Source: Hybos culiciformis
Taxonomy: Eukaryota > Arthropoda > Insecta > Diptera > Hybotidae
Direction of reading: 5' to 3'
DNA: 64,000 nucleotides
NCBI GenBank assembly: GCA_964007475.1
Contig: OZ023275.1
Span: 27,891,433 to 27,955,432, forward strand
Below, piece by piece: positions 26,983-39,150 of this stretch (the first letter of the stretch is position 1; the number at the start of each line of letters is the position of its first letter). The notes beneath the pieces are model-generated. The model searched no databases. It saw only the letters and a program-made list of their open reading frames with translations, and was not told the DNA's origin. A program made the position numbers and the translations under genes.

Positions 26983-29900
26983 CTATATTGTATCTGAAAT
27001 ATAGATAAAATCGATAGTATGTTAATAATAATCAAATGATAGTTTCAAATAGATGTGAAGTTTGTAAGATTTTCAATTAGCAAACGGCATCTAAAATTAA
27101 AAACGATTTTTTGCTATGGAAGTTTATTATGAAATACGATTTAATCATAAAATCAACAAAAAATTATATTCTCTATAATTCAAATATTCTGAAATTCAAT
27201 TAATATGCTGGAATGAATGTACATACTTTGAATCTATGTTGTACAAAGTTTTTTTTTCGTGTGTCTTCATCAGCAACATAAAATTAAAATTCAAAAAAAT
27301 AAATACGGCACAATTCAATTACATAATTTTTAATGTCACATTAATTTTTAGTTGCTCCATCCTATATATTGCTGCTACACAACAACCTGATAATCACTTT
27401 TCTCCCTTCTCAATTAAAACGAAAATCTAATTTTTTGTTTTTTTTTTTTAACTGCTTTCTGCTTATTTTTATACAAAAAGTGCCAGTTTAATCAAGTTAA
27501 TGTAAAGCTAATTAATTTCAATCAAAGTCTAATTAAGTTCTTTGAAAATGTTTTCAATGTTTTTCCCTTAAAAAAAAAAAAAAAAATTATTTTTTTTTTC
27601 TTTTAATAAAATATTGATGTTAGCATCGTGAGCTTTGCTTTTTTTTTTCTACTAACTTGTTTGCAAGAAAAGTTTATAATAAAGTTATATTTATATACAC
27701 AAAATGAAAATAAAATTAATTTTTAAAGATGGAGGTTTATGTTATTCGGAAAAAAAAATTTATTAAGAAAAAAAAAAAATTCATTAAAAGTAATAAATTA
27801 AAAAAGACATTAGACAGTCATGAAATTAATTTTTAGAAAATGATTGCATTAAGAATAAATAATTGAAATTTTTCTATTTTTTAGAGAGAAGATTGTATAG
27901 AAATTGAAACGATTCTTAAAGTTTTCAAGCATGTAACTATAAATAATTATTATACAGCGAATGGAGTACAATAATTTCGATTTTCTGTAAGTCTGTTCGA
28001 CTATCTGTCCGTCCTTCGGTCGTTTAACATCAAAATGTTATAAAACTGCTACGATGCTTGCCAAGGCATGGATTCAAATTATTTTTTTTAAATTTTGGTA
28101 TATTATACAAAAAAAGGTTTTTAATGAATTTCAACAAAAATAAGTCGATTTTAGTATCCGATTGTGTGCAAAATTTCGAACTATACCTAAGTACAGTAGT
28201 TCAAAACTCAAACTTATTTATAAATTTCGATAAATTATTTATAATTCTCTAAAAAAAATCTACTAAAAAAATTTATGTTTTTTATTCTTCTAAAAAAAGA
28301 AAATTTTTTAAATTCTTATTTTAATGATTGTAATTATTCATTTATTTAATTTTCATCTTTCATTTTATGTGTGACTCTCAACAAATTGTTTTCATTTTGA
28401 AATATAAATAAATCTATTTTGAATTTTAACAAAATGATGATTTTGGAATGAAAACCAAATAAATTTTATTATTGTTTTAAGTAGAAAGAATTTACATTAA
28501 AAATAATAAAACAAGAAAATAAATAAAAAATAAAAAAAAAAACAACTTCCTTGTTTGTAGCACGATTATTCTCTTTATCTTATTATTAATACTGAAAAAC
28601 TGTAATCGTTGTACCTACATAATATATATATATATAGATAGGTATTTACAATTTTCTCTATATAAACAACATATATTTGAAACTTATCCAAAAATTCTTG
28701 AATGAATAAATTTGAATGCAAAAGATCTTTCATTCAAAAAAAAAATTTTAAGAATCTTTCCATTTAAATATTTTTATGCTATTTATCTTTGACAACTACA
28801 ATTAATAATTTTAAAGGCGCAACTGCGAAAACGCACAAAATGATTGCCGTCATCTGTTCAAAATTAAATATTTATGTTTTCTTATTAATATTAATATTAG
28901 TTTATTATTAGTGTTATTTTGAAACATTATATTAATTTTAATATTTTTAGCGAAAAAAATTATAGATTCGCCTATAAAGAAATTTCAAAATGTATATACT
29001 TACTCAATATTTTCATAAAATAAGAAGTTTATTGAATTTAGCATTAACTAATTATTATAAAAGTATTAAAATCATTGAAATTCATGTTTTTCTGTCAATC
29101 TGTTATAAATGTCAACAAATATGTTGCAAATTATCGACATATAAGTTTTAGAAAAATTTGTTTAATTTAATAACAAGCTGTTCATAACGACTATTGTTGA
29201 TTTATGTATGCAATGAAAACTTTGATTCAATTTATCAAATTATTTATTAGAATAGAGAATAACAAATGAGAAAGGAAAAAAAAAATAACAAAACACGATT
29301 TTCATTAAAATAAGATACCTAATTGTTTATGCAAAATTTTAATTTTTTTTTTATTCATTTTAAATTAAATTGTTCTTATTTATAAATTTTGTTCAAGAAA
29401 CAGATTTCTATTTCTGTTATCTTAAATAGGTACAACATACAAGTATAACATTCATACGAATTATAGTCGTTAAAAGTATGCTTAAGTTTGTTATGAGAGT
29501 CATTTTATATATTATCAAATAACTACGGTATAAATATAAATTCAGTATTCAAATAAAGCGCGACGCGAATGGTTTTTTTTCACTGATTTTTCAATCTTTT
29601 AAAATGGGACCCCAGCTGAAGTTTGTTTGAGGTATCATACTGAAATTAAAAATTGCATCAAGTTGAAGACTGGCATATAAAAGATATTTTTTTAAAAATG
29701 TTTATTTCATTAAATCAATAAAAAAAAACCTACTTGTCTTTCAAGATCGTGAAATAATGATTGCCAAAGAGATAATAATGAAACAGAAAATTTTTTCATT
29801 TGAGTTCAATTATTTTAAACCATTCATTTATTTAAACAATTTGAACTTGAAACAAAATTATATTGAAATGTTTTCAAATCATGTTTTATCAATGAACTTT

Positions 29901-31209
29901 AGAGAACAAGAAAACTAATAGCATAGACAGCTAACTAAAATGTATTAAAAACAAAATACAAGAATTATTTTTTATTTTTTTTAACCAACTTAATTAACCT
30001 GAAATAAATGTCAACAATAAATTAAACATGTCACTTGACTATATAATTATCTGTGTACATTTTTATAAAAATTGGCTTCATTTTCAGTGTGAACGACGAC
30101 AAAAATAAATGTTATTGCTTAAAAACCCATTAATTCTAATAAAACATTTAAAAGCACACAATTTGTTTAGGTTTTTTTTTTTTTTTTGTTCATCAAATAA
30201 AATAAAAATAAATTCTGTTTTCATTTCAATTATTTGTTTGTTTTTTTTTTTTTTTTGCTTTTTCTACTACATTCTATATAGCTTAAATTAAAATTACAAT
30301 TAAAAATGGACAATTAAATAGAGAAAATCGAATAAAATTACCATTCAAAATAATAATAAAATTTAATGCAAGCCAATAAATTATACCCTATATTTGCCGC
30401 TAAACATTATTGATTATTATTGATTTAATTTATTGTATAGGTTTATATATAAAAAATACTTTTGCATATTGATTGAAATATTTTAGTAGAGAATCATTTA
30501 TTGAAATTGTTTGTCGTTAAGGCAGTTGCATAGTGAACTTATTTGCAGATTTACCTTAAATGGGAAATTTAAAGCTTTTCAATCAGAAAAATCATTCCCT
30601 TAAATTTTATATTTTCGTTTTGTTTAATAGAATATAATTCAAAAATAAAATTATATTCAAATTTTTTCTAGATAGTCCAAAACATAATTTTTGAGAATTA
30701 TTGAAGTCAATAACTATATAATTTCTACCATATTAAAATATTACCAAATTAAATCAAAATTTTTTTCTTATAAATTAAATGCATAATAATTTATTTTTCT
30801 TTTATTTTTTTTCTTTTCAGGTACGTGATTTTAACGAATATATAGAGAATATTGATTGTTTTATTTTGCGTTTGTGTAAGGTCGAATTTTGAACTAAATT
30901 TTCAAATATTATGCAAAAATGCTCACCGTAATTATGATAAACAATGATTCTAATTCACAAAATTTGGAGTCTTAAAGATTATTATAATAACTATGATAAA
31001 ACTTAGATCAACGACGACGATGAAATACGAAGTTAGAGTTAGAACTAATTTACATTTTTCCCAAAATATGGTCAACATCAACATATAAGTTAATGTATAA
31101 TTACGATTACGAATTACCATGTATCCTGTATTTAAAATATATATGTTTTCTGTTATTATAAGGTATTTGTGTGGTTAATTAACATAGTTGCATAAAAGTA
31201 ATCTCTTTA
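26983..31209. other. AT-rich DNA, no supported gene besides the exon candidate at 30821
   Basis: The tract at 27980-28075 (TCTGTCCGTCCTTCGGTCG) has the look of a decayed repeat. The rest is low complexity. Confidence 0.5.
30821..30875 (+). CDS. Possible small internal exon
   Basis: A strong pyrimidine tract and CAG (TTTTTTCTTTTCAG, ending 30820) precede an open 18-codon stretch reading VRDFNEYIENIDCFILRL, then a donor-like GTAAGG at 30876. Read through, the frame ends five codons later at TGA. It would follow 9887-9943 in phase. Not recognised. Confidence 0.2.
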
Positions 31210-31217
31210 TTCCTATC

Positions 31218-31680
31218 TAGGGTTGCCAGATGAAATCTTAAAGATTACCGGACAAAATTTTGAAATAATAAAACAAATTCTAGCCAATTGCATTAAAAAA
31301 TTTTAAATTTCAATATTTTCAAATTTCTTATAGAGTACGATTCAAATCACTTGACCAATGAGCTTTTAAGAGAGGGTAAAATTTAAAAAATTATTATAAA
31401 AAATTGCATGATCTTTTTTCTTAAATAATTTCCCCTAAATTTTGTACGGAATTTTGTAATGGAAAGGGAAAGCTTTGCATAACGGATTGGTCAAGTGATT
31501 TGAATCGTACTCTACCATTTTGACCGTTTACTCAAAACACTTGAGCGACAAAAAAAATGCCAAATATAAAAAACATCTAATCAACCTAATTTTTCGCAAA
31601 ATAATAAGCATCGGGTCCCACCGGACAAGTAGTTGAATTAACGGACTGTCCGGTTGAATACCGGACACCTGGCAACCCTA
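31218..31680. mobile_element. 463-bp hAT-type MITE with 8-bp target duplication
   Basis: TIRs TAGGGTTGCCAG...CTGGCAACCCTA are perfect over 12 bp, with further TCCGG-type subterminal words. TTCCTATC lies directly outside both ends (31210-31217 and 31681-31688), a perfect 8-bp duplication. Eight-bp duplication and TAGGG/CAGGG ends are hallmarks of hAT transposons. The element is too short for a transposase and has no frame, so it is non-autonomous. The perfect duplication suggests insertion that is not very old. A second palindromic element lies inside it. Confidence 0.85.
31333..31512. mobile_element. About 180-bp palindromic element nested in the hAT MITE
   Basis: Two 29-bp arms (31331-31359 and 31486-31514) are exact reverse complements and begin TAGAGTACGATTC. 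If the outer TA is the duplicated target, the element runs GAGTACG...CGTACTC, as in Tc1/mariner-type MITEs. It could instead be an internal inverted repeat that belongs to the hAT MITE itself. Confidence 0.6.
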
Positions 31681-31688
31681 TTCCTATC

Positions 31689-34600
31689 ATTGGATATTTA
31701 TGATTGACTTTCTTTCGAATTCAATTTAAAAAAAAATAAAATAAATAAAGAATTTAAAAAAATCCACCTTAATTAGATTTAATTGTAAAGGAAACTATGT
31801 GAATGTTAAGAATGTCTCGATCAATTAAAGAATTAACAACTTTCAATTATATTAATATCTTAATTGCATTGTTACCAGCTCATTTTAATTGGCCCAATTA
31901 ATTTTTATTATTCCTCTCTTAAATATACATTAATTTTATAAAATAAATATTTCGATCTCCCACTTAATATAATATATTTTATGTGTAGTAAGATATATGT
32001 ATATACATTTTTAAATATACAGCATATTTTTATACAGATTTTGACTTTTGGCAAATTAGTACGGTCAAGTTCAGTTTTTTTTTTCTTTTTTTTAAATTGA
32101 TTATTTTCATTTTTTTAATGATATTATAAAATTGTTTTAATGATTTTATTATTAAGTCTGTTATTTTGTATTTTATGTTTCAATTTCTATTACATTTTAT
32201 AGTAACTGTGAACATTTTAATAATTAGTTTCTGGAAACTTGGTTTTAATAACTTTAATAACTTTAACTACCGACGAGAGCTCAACATTAAAGTAAAATAC
32301 AACTAATATGAATTTTTTGTTGTTTAGTATTTTTTCGAAATAAAAAATTTTTTAAACATATAAATTCTTTATAACATTTGTGTGGCACTTCAGTCATTTA
32401 TCTTAGAAGTATAATAGAACAAGAAAAAGGTCAAAACAATTTATTTTTCTTTTCTATTAGACATACATTCATTTATATATACTATATATATTATACTTAT
32501 TCGTCGCCGTTTTTTTTAAGTAAATTCTTACAAGTCATATGAGAATAAACTGTACAAAAAAAGTATTCAATTAGTAGTGCAAGTTTTTATATTTTCTATA
32601 GTTGATTGAATAAATCACACTCAATTCATGATAGATTCTCTGTACAACAGGAGCCATGTTATTCAATTTATCACTATTAGTTAAAAAAAAGTAGTGTTTG
32701 TTTAAAAATATCGATAATTTAAAGCAGCGATGATCAAACTAAATCCCAAATAGAAGAAGCAGAGCTAGAGCGAAACGTTGTTTCGCTCTAGCCTAATCTT
32801 TATTAATAATAATGTTTAAAAGTTTTAAAATTTCACATCAAAAATGTTTGCAAAAAAATTAGAAAAGTTGTCCAGCCTCGAAAGCAGTTGTCCAAATGTC
32901 ATAAAACAACATCTTAAAATCATATACGGAAAGGTTTCGTTCAAATGGAGTCGTTGTTTTATAAGTTTATAAGTTACAAAACAGTCATAGTAAGTCCGTT
33001 TATTTTATTTTTATGTAAATTTTTACTTAACCCTCGTATTCTGTTATTCATCAAGGATATTGAAATACTAGTTAGAATATGACAAACAAGTATGCCCACA
33101 TCAAAAGTTCACTTAATCGAAAGATATCTACATAATTAATCGAATTTATTTCATAAAACTCAAATCATATACTTATTACTAAAATAATGAATTCCATTTT
33201 AACAGACCAATTAAGTAAATAACTATATCCAAGTTTACCACAATTTATTTCCTTTTTTTTTAGTGGTTTTATGAGAATTTATATTAAAACAATATTCAGC
33301 TTCTATATTTAACGTTCGTCAATAATTTACTTTTCACACCCATAATACTTAAAATAAAAGAAGAGAGTTTATTATGAATATCTCTATTTTATTTGATTTC
33401 GTTTTTTTTTTCTATTTTGTTCCTTAAATGTTTCTTTTTTATCGCCAAATCAGAAAAATTTATATGTATTAACAATTTCCTTAACATAAGTACACATATA
33501 TTTTTTTCTTTTCAAAACATATGTTTGTTTGCAAGAATGAAAAATATCACTTTTTTTTTATTCATGTCAAAAAAAAAAAATAAATAAAAAAATAAAAAAT
33601 GGAAAAACGTTAAGGATTCATACTATTTATATACTTTATTTTTGGAAAAAGGAAATGAAATCAAATAAAAATTTGTTCAAAGTATAATTCACTTTAAGAA
33701 ATTTTTTTTTTTATTTTCTGTTATTTACACTTTCTCAAATCCAAATAAATATTTTTGATATTATGTTGTACAGTATATAAGGTGTCTTGTCGAAACAGAA
33801 ATTGTCTGCACATCATTTAGCTAGAAACAAGCAAAAATATCCCGAATTTCCTTTTATAATTAATTAATAAGTCTAATTTTGTTAATTAAAAAATTTTTTT
33901 ATTTAATAAGTACATACAAATAATAAAAAGTAAAATTTTTCATTCTATTCAAATTTGATAACGATTGTCAAATTTGTATTTTTAACCAAAACTAAAATTG
34001 ATGGAAGAGCCGTAGAGATCTAGAATATATTCTAGCCCTATAAAAATAATATTCAAAGACTTTTGAACTACAATTAAATATTCAAAATTTCCTTTTACCT
34101 AAATTTAAAAAACTTTTTGGTCAAGTTCACTTCAATTTAAATAACGCTATAACTCTTGTTCTTTAGTATACAATTCTAAATATTAAGAAATTTATTCAAA
34201 AAGAAAAATTTTAACATTCTAAAAGCCATAAAATATGTATATAATAAATGTTTCCAAAAAAAAAAAACACTCTGTACAATTTTTTTTATAGAACACCATA
34301 ATAATATTTATACTTGTCACGTATAATGTCAAAATATTTGTCGTTTTTGTTAATACTAAAAAAGAACATTAAGAAAAATTAAAAAGGAAAATAAATTTTT
34401 GTTATATTTAAGTAGAAGGATTTTGTGAAATTTGCCACAAAATTTTTCATCGTACACACTTTAGTACATGTGTTTAGAATTCTTTAAGGAAATAAAATCA
34501 AGCAAATCGTATGTTAGAAAATAAAAAAGATTTTTGTTAAGTTTTCTACTGTACATACACATAATGAGGAAATAATTTATAGCAAGTACCATTAATAAAA

Positions 34601-35851
34601 TATAGAAGTACGAATTACAATTATGTGAGTGATTTTTAACATCTGTAAGGATTGATTTAAATTGGCGTATTCCACATATAATTTGAACGGATATTTTCTA
34701 AATTAGAAAGAAAAAGGAACAAATTAATTACAATTTATCGAAGAGATACAAATCGCTTATTTTCCCAACTATTACAATAGATCACATTTTGGTAACTACT
34801 AATTGAAGATATTTAGAAGCTCGTCAAAATTTTTCAAAGTATAGAAATTGGAATTTACAATAATTTTCTATCCAGCCCAAATATGTATATACTAATAATT
34901 TATATGATTCTGACTTGGTCACGAAGCAAAGGGGGAATGTATAATATACAATAATGTTTATAAATTGAGTTATTTTTTCTTTTTTTTATTTTTCTCAAGA
35001 ATTGAAAATTCTTGTGGAAAAAAATCTACACACATTATATTTTAAGTAGTGAGGGCGTTAGCAATGATGATAAGAGTCATTTATCGGATATACAACAGTG
35101 AAAGTATGTATAAGAAAAAAAAAAAAAAAAGAATAACAGATTTGCTACTGATGATTATATTGTATTCTTTGGATGATTTTATGATGTGATATGATATTTA
35201 AGAATACACATATTATTGTGTGGAGCAAATTGGCAAAACATTTTATTTTCATTTCCCATACAAATACCATAAGTTTTCATATTTCTTACTAGTTATATTG
35301 TATAGATTTTTTGATGATATTTTATGTCAACAAATAAAATTTTCCTTTAATTTTTTTTTATTTCTGTTTTTTTTTTTTTACATTACTGTTGAATATAACA
35401 TTATGGAGCAAAATATTTGTGGAAAAAATATTTAATTTTTTTATTTGACATATTATAACATTAATTTAAGCTATTCAGCCACATAATCTTCAAACTATAA
35501 GAATTTTTTTTTTTTAATAAAATTTTGTACTAATATGAAAGATTTTAATGTACAATTATACCCTGATAGATATGATTTAAATTCTTAATTTTAATTCTTA
35601 TAATAGGTATATTTTTAATTAAATTATATATCTAACCATGTACAAGTAATTGATAACCAAATACAACTAATTGATAATAAAATTGATTTGTTGAAATAAG
35701 TTCGGGGGAAGTTTTTAAAATATTTTGTATACTTTAATTTATATAACATAATAATTATGATTAGTTCCGCTTTTATTTCAAATTGATTATTATTTGTTTT
35801 AAAAATTAATCGCGTTTGATTTTTTTTTTTCTGAATATTTTTTTAATATAA
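31689..35851. other. AT-rich DNA upstream of the OBP locus
   Basis: Contains the hairpin at 32764 and a moderately complex repeat-like tract at 33960-34170. No promoter motif can be separated from background just upstream of the OBP start. Confidence 0.5.
32764..32792. repeat. Perfect 13-bp-arm hairpin
   Basis: GCTAGAGCGAAAC, a three-base spacer, then its exact inverse GTTTCGCTCTAGC. It lies in an islet (32730-33000) richer in G+C than its surroundings that may be a transposon remnant. Confidence 0.75.
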
Positions 35852-35914
35852 ATGGCGAAAACTTATAGCCAGGCTTTTATTAGTCGTATTATAGTTCTCA
35901 ATCATAACAGTCTG

Positions 35915-36541
35915 ATGAAATTAATAATTCTTGTTTTGGTTGTCATTGTAGCATCATGCTCTGCTGAAGTAAGTTAAAAAAAATTCAGATTTATATAAAT
36001 TTATTCAAAATATGTATACAAGAAATTTTTAAAATGCCTAACAAAATAAAATAAAACTGAGCAAAGTTCTGGCTATATTTATATAATAGAATAGAATAGA
36101 ATAGAATTCTTATAACTCTTCTACATTATTCATTATCATTATATATCATCAAATTCATTAATTTCTAATCCGACATAAAAATATTAATGTCATTATTTTG
36201 CATTAAAGTACACTGTGGAAAAACAAAACGCTCTAATGAAAGTATGCGCGGCCGAATTGAGTATGTCAACCGAAGATATGCAAAAAATTGAAAATAGAGA
36301 TGATTATCCACCGTCAGACAAAAGAAAATGTTTTGCCAACTGTATGATGGAAAAAATAGGAACTATTAAAGACGGTGAACTTCAAATTGATACATTTGTT
36401 GAGACTACAATGTCACTAAAACAATTGGATAAAACTCGATTATTAGAAGTTGCGAATCAGTGCAAAGATCTAAAAGGCACTGATAATTGTGACACTGCCT
36501 TCAATTTCATATTTTGTTTCCGTAAATTAGGAGTTTTTTAA
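35915..36541 (+). CDS. Odorant-binding protein (classic six-cysteine OBP, PBP/GOBP family), exons 35915-35968 and 36209-36541
   Basis: Two-exon gene. Exon 1 encodes a signal peptide, MKLIILVLVVIVASCSA then E, and ends at a perfect donor (GTAAGT at 35969). The intron is 240 bp. Exon 2 starts after TTAAAG at 36208, phase 0 on both sides, and ends with TAA. The product is 128 residues, about 110 in the mature domain. The six cysteines are spaced C1-X27-C2-X3-C3-X39-C4-X8-C5-X8-C6, the insect classic-OBP pattern of three interlocked disulfides around a helical ligand pocket. OBPs are secreted, for example into sensillar lymph, and carry small hydrophobic ligands; tissue and ligand cannot be read here. 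An in-frame ATG at 35852, directly after a stop, would add 21 residues (MAKTYSQAF...). The start at 35915 is preferred because it leaves a standard signal peptide. AATAAA motifs lie at 36562 and 36652. A second mature-domain exon follows 295 bp downstream. Confidence 0.9.
35969..36208 (+). other. OBP intron 1 with an ATAGA microsatellite
   Basis: 240-bp GT...AG intron between the signal-peptide exon and the first mature-domain exon. It has a consensus donor GTAAGT and ends in TTTTGCATTAAAG. The last 17 bases match the acceptor of the second mature-domain exon (36819-36835) at all but one position, so the duplication included the acceptor. Around 36084-36107 it holds four to five copies of the pentamer ATAGA. 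Confidence 0.8.
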
Positions 36542-36835
36542 GTAATTTACAAAAAAAAGTTAATAAAAATATCTTGAAAATTACATTATTAAAATTTTGT
36601 TTATATTAGGACCTATAGTATTTATTTATAATGCTAGAGAGGGTTTATCGAAATAAATTATCCCATAAAAGAATTATGATGAAGGATTATAATAAAGTGA
36701 TTTAAAATTATTACTGACCTACTACCCAATAATACTAAACGTTGAAGCTTAGAATAGAAATTTAAAGCTTATCTCAACACAATTCATACAAGAAAATTGT
36801 TTTCCCATTAATAATTTAATTATTTTGCTTTAAAG
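36542..36835 (+). other. Interval between the two OBP mature-domain exons
   Basis: 294 bp holding two AATAAA motifs (36562-36567 and 36652-36657) and, at its 3' end, a polypyrimidine-like stretch and AG acceptor for the downstream exon. No signal-peptide-like frame is visible. It would act as 3' UTR for the short transcript and as intron for a transcript using the downstream exon. Confidence 0.6.
36652..36657 (+). terminator. AATAAA polyadenylation motif after the first OBP exon 2
   Basis: Canonical hexamer 111 bp past the stop. Another (36562) is only 21 bp past the stop. In DNA this AT-rich the motif is weak evidence alone; its place between the two OBP exons is what matters. Confidence 0.4.
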
Positions 36836-37204
36836 CTCAACGCTAAAGAAGTAGTTGGGGCATTACAAGACGCCTGCAAAACCGAAACCGGCTTATCATC
36901 AGCGGAAGTAGAAAAAATAAGAAATGGTCATGGTTACGAAGATGTAGATGGGGCGTCCAATATAAGAAAATGTTATTCCAACTGTATGCTGGAAAAAGCA
37001 GGAACTATAAAAAACGGTATCTTTCAGCCTGACACTTTCATTAAAAACACAGCAATCGTAAGAAAAATGGATGTAGCTAAATTAACTGAGGTTGCAAATA
37101 TTTGTAAAGACGTTAAAGGAACCGATAATTGTGATACAGCTTTCAAACTTAGTGTTTGTTTCTGGAAAAATGGACTTAGTGCTATCTGGCATGCTTCCAT
37201 TTAA
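36836..37204 (+). CDS. Second OBP mature-domain exon: alternative last exon or tandem paralogue lacking its own signal-peptide exon
   Basis: Open frame of 122 codons plus TAA, beginning just after an acceptor AG at 36834-36835 (TTTGCTTTAAAG). It reads LNAKEVVGALQDACKTE... in phase 0, the phase that exon 35915-35968 supplies. Cysteine spacing is C1-X31-C2-X3-C3-X39-C4-X8-C5-X8-C6, so all six family cysteines are kept. Identity with the upstream copy is about 57 percent between C2 and C6 by hand alignment, including KGTDNCDTAF. The C-terminus is longer (ends SAIWHASI). No ATG with a hydrophobic leader occurs between 36542 and 36835. Either this exon is spliced to the shared signal-peptide exon, or it is a duplicate that lost its first exon. 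The frame is intact, which argues against a long-dead pseudogene. AATAAA motifs at 37329 and 37333 suit its 3' end. Confidence 0.8.
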   Translation, partial: LNAKEVVGALQDACKTETGLSSAEVEKIRNGHGYEDVDGASNIRKCYSNCMLEKAGTIKNGIFQPDTFIKNTAIVRKMDVAKLTEVANICKDVKGTDNCDTAFKLSVCFWKNGLSAIWHASI

Positions 37205-37328
37205 TAAAAAACTTCGTCTTTGAAACCTTAAACGTATAATTTTCCTTGTCCACAAATCAAAGGAACATTAACCGATTCACGATGGGTTTTATTTTACGAT
37301 AAACTTAGATTCTATTCTTATGTAGAGA

Positions 37329-37338
37329 AATAAATAAA
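37329..37338 (+). terminator. Overlapping AATAAA polyadenylation motifs after the second OBP exon
   Basis: Two overlapping AATAAA hexamers (37329 and 37333), about 125 bp past the stop of the downstream OBP exon, the expected place for a 3' end. Chance occurrence is common at this base composition. Confidence 0.45.
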
Positions 37339-38957
37339 AATTGTAATAGAAATTTGAAAAAATGAAAACTTTTAAAAAGTGTTTGATGTTTATTATAATA
37401 GCTATAAATATTTTCATAATTTCATTTAAAAAATGAACTACTTCATATGTAGTTTTAATAATTTTCTTTAGGAAATTTAAAAATTAGAAAACATTGAGGT
37501 TTTAATAGAAAAATTCTTTTAATTTTCTCTTGAAACAATTACTTTATTTATGCACTATTTTATGTAAATACTTAATCTTGAATTTTCAGCATTCAGGATT
37601 TATTAAGAAACCTATCAATAATGCTTAGATACTATAATGCCATATACTATACGACTGAACTGGAAAGTTAGTGCACTACAAATAAGTCAAAATTATACAA
37701 AATGCTGATAAAGCTTGAACAAATCATTAATAGAAATTATCTCTAGTTTTATATATTTTCTTGAATTATTTTATTAAACCATTAAAATTTAAAATTAAAT
37801 CTATTATATATTATGTATAGTATGTGTGAAATTTTATTCTTAATCACAATTTTATTTATTTAAAAATTTAAAATTTTCTATTCTTCAAAATAATTCCTTA
37901 ACTGGATATTATCCTATACAGATAATGCCTCATTTACTTAGCTAAAGAATATTAATATTATGTATTTTATATAAATTCATGATGTATAAAAAAAAAAATA
38001 GATTTTACCCCAAAAAATAAAAAGCATATCCTATTCATTCAACCATTTTCCGTTTATAAACCAATTTCAACAAAATAAAATCTAAAGTACAATATCCGTT
38101 TCCATTTGAATGGTATCCAATTTTTTATTAAAAAAAAAAAAAAAATGTTGTTCACAATTCATATAATGTAATATGTTTATATTGTATATATATAACTTTC
38201 CAATAACAACACACTTATATAGAGAAAAATAATAATATCCACACACAATTTTTTTTCAAATTTTCCACAAAAATAACAAATTTTTTTTTTTGCAAAACAT
38301 AAAAATAAATAAAAGATATAAAAAAAAATTGCTTACAAAATATAATGTAATATCCTTCAGGATTTTTTTTTTTTTATATAATTTTCTAAAAGGAAAAATC
38401 CTTTTTTATAATATTTTTTATAAAACTTATATCTGTACAGTATTGTACATATTATTTTGTAAAAATAAAATATATATACTCACATTATAATCGTTTTAAA
38501 TGAAGTGGAAATTTCAATTTCTTAAAATAAAGAAAAATCTTAATCGCGTCGCAGTGATTTTCCAGTAATTTTCTAAAGTAATATAAATATTTTAGTTCAA
38601 TAGTGATTTTTGATAAAAATAATAAATTTGAGGTGAATATTTCATTTAAGAAATACGTGCACATGCAGAAAATATAGAAGAAACGATTAATAAAATGTTA
38701 ATTATACCAAAAAAAAAAAAAATACAATCATATCTTAAGGAGAGAAACAAGTGGAAATTAAAATGCTGATACCGCCACCGGACTTAAAGATTGACGATAA
38801 TTGTCAATGTCTATGGTACGAAGTGAAACGTCATAAGTTTTTCATTTTGAACTCATACTATATCTATTATAATTAGTGATATAGAATTTTTCCCAAAAAA
38901 CTGAAGCTAACATTAAAAACATACACATGTGATTGAAAAGATACTGATCGGTGGTCA

Positions 38958-39150
38958 GTCATAACGTCAATTGACTTTAGGTCTCAAAATTTACTGATAA
39001 AATAAAATGGACATTAAATTAAAATTGAAAAAGAGAAAAAATAAAAAAAAATTTCAAATTGGTTATAAAATTATAAAGCAAATTAGTCAAAACGTCATGA
39101 GACATAAAATCAATTGATAGTATGTTCTGTTGACGTTATGACACTTCATG
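38958..39150. repeat. Degenerate inverted repeat, possible old MITE
   Basis: GTCATAACGTCAA and TCAATTGA...TTTA.GTCTCA near 38958-38995 reappear inverted at about 39090-39150, with an insertion in one arm. No clean ends or target duplication were found. Confidence 0.35.
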
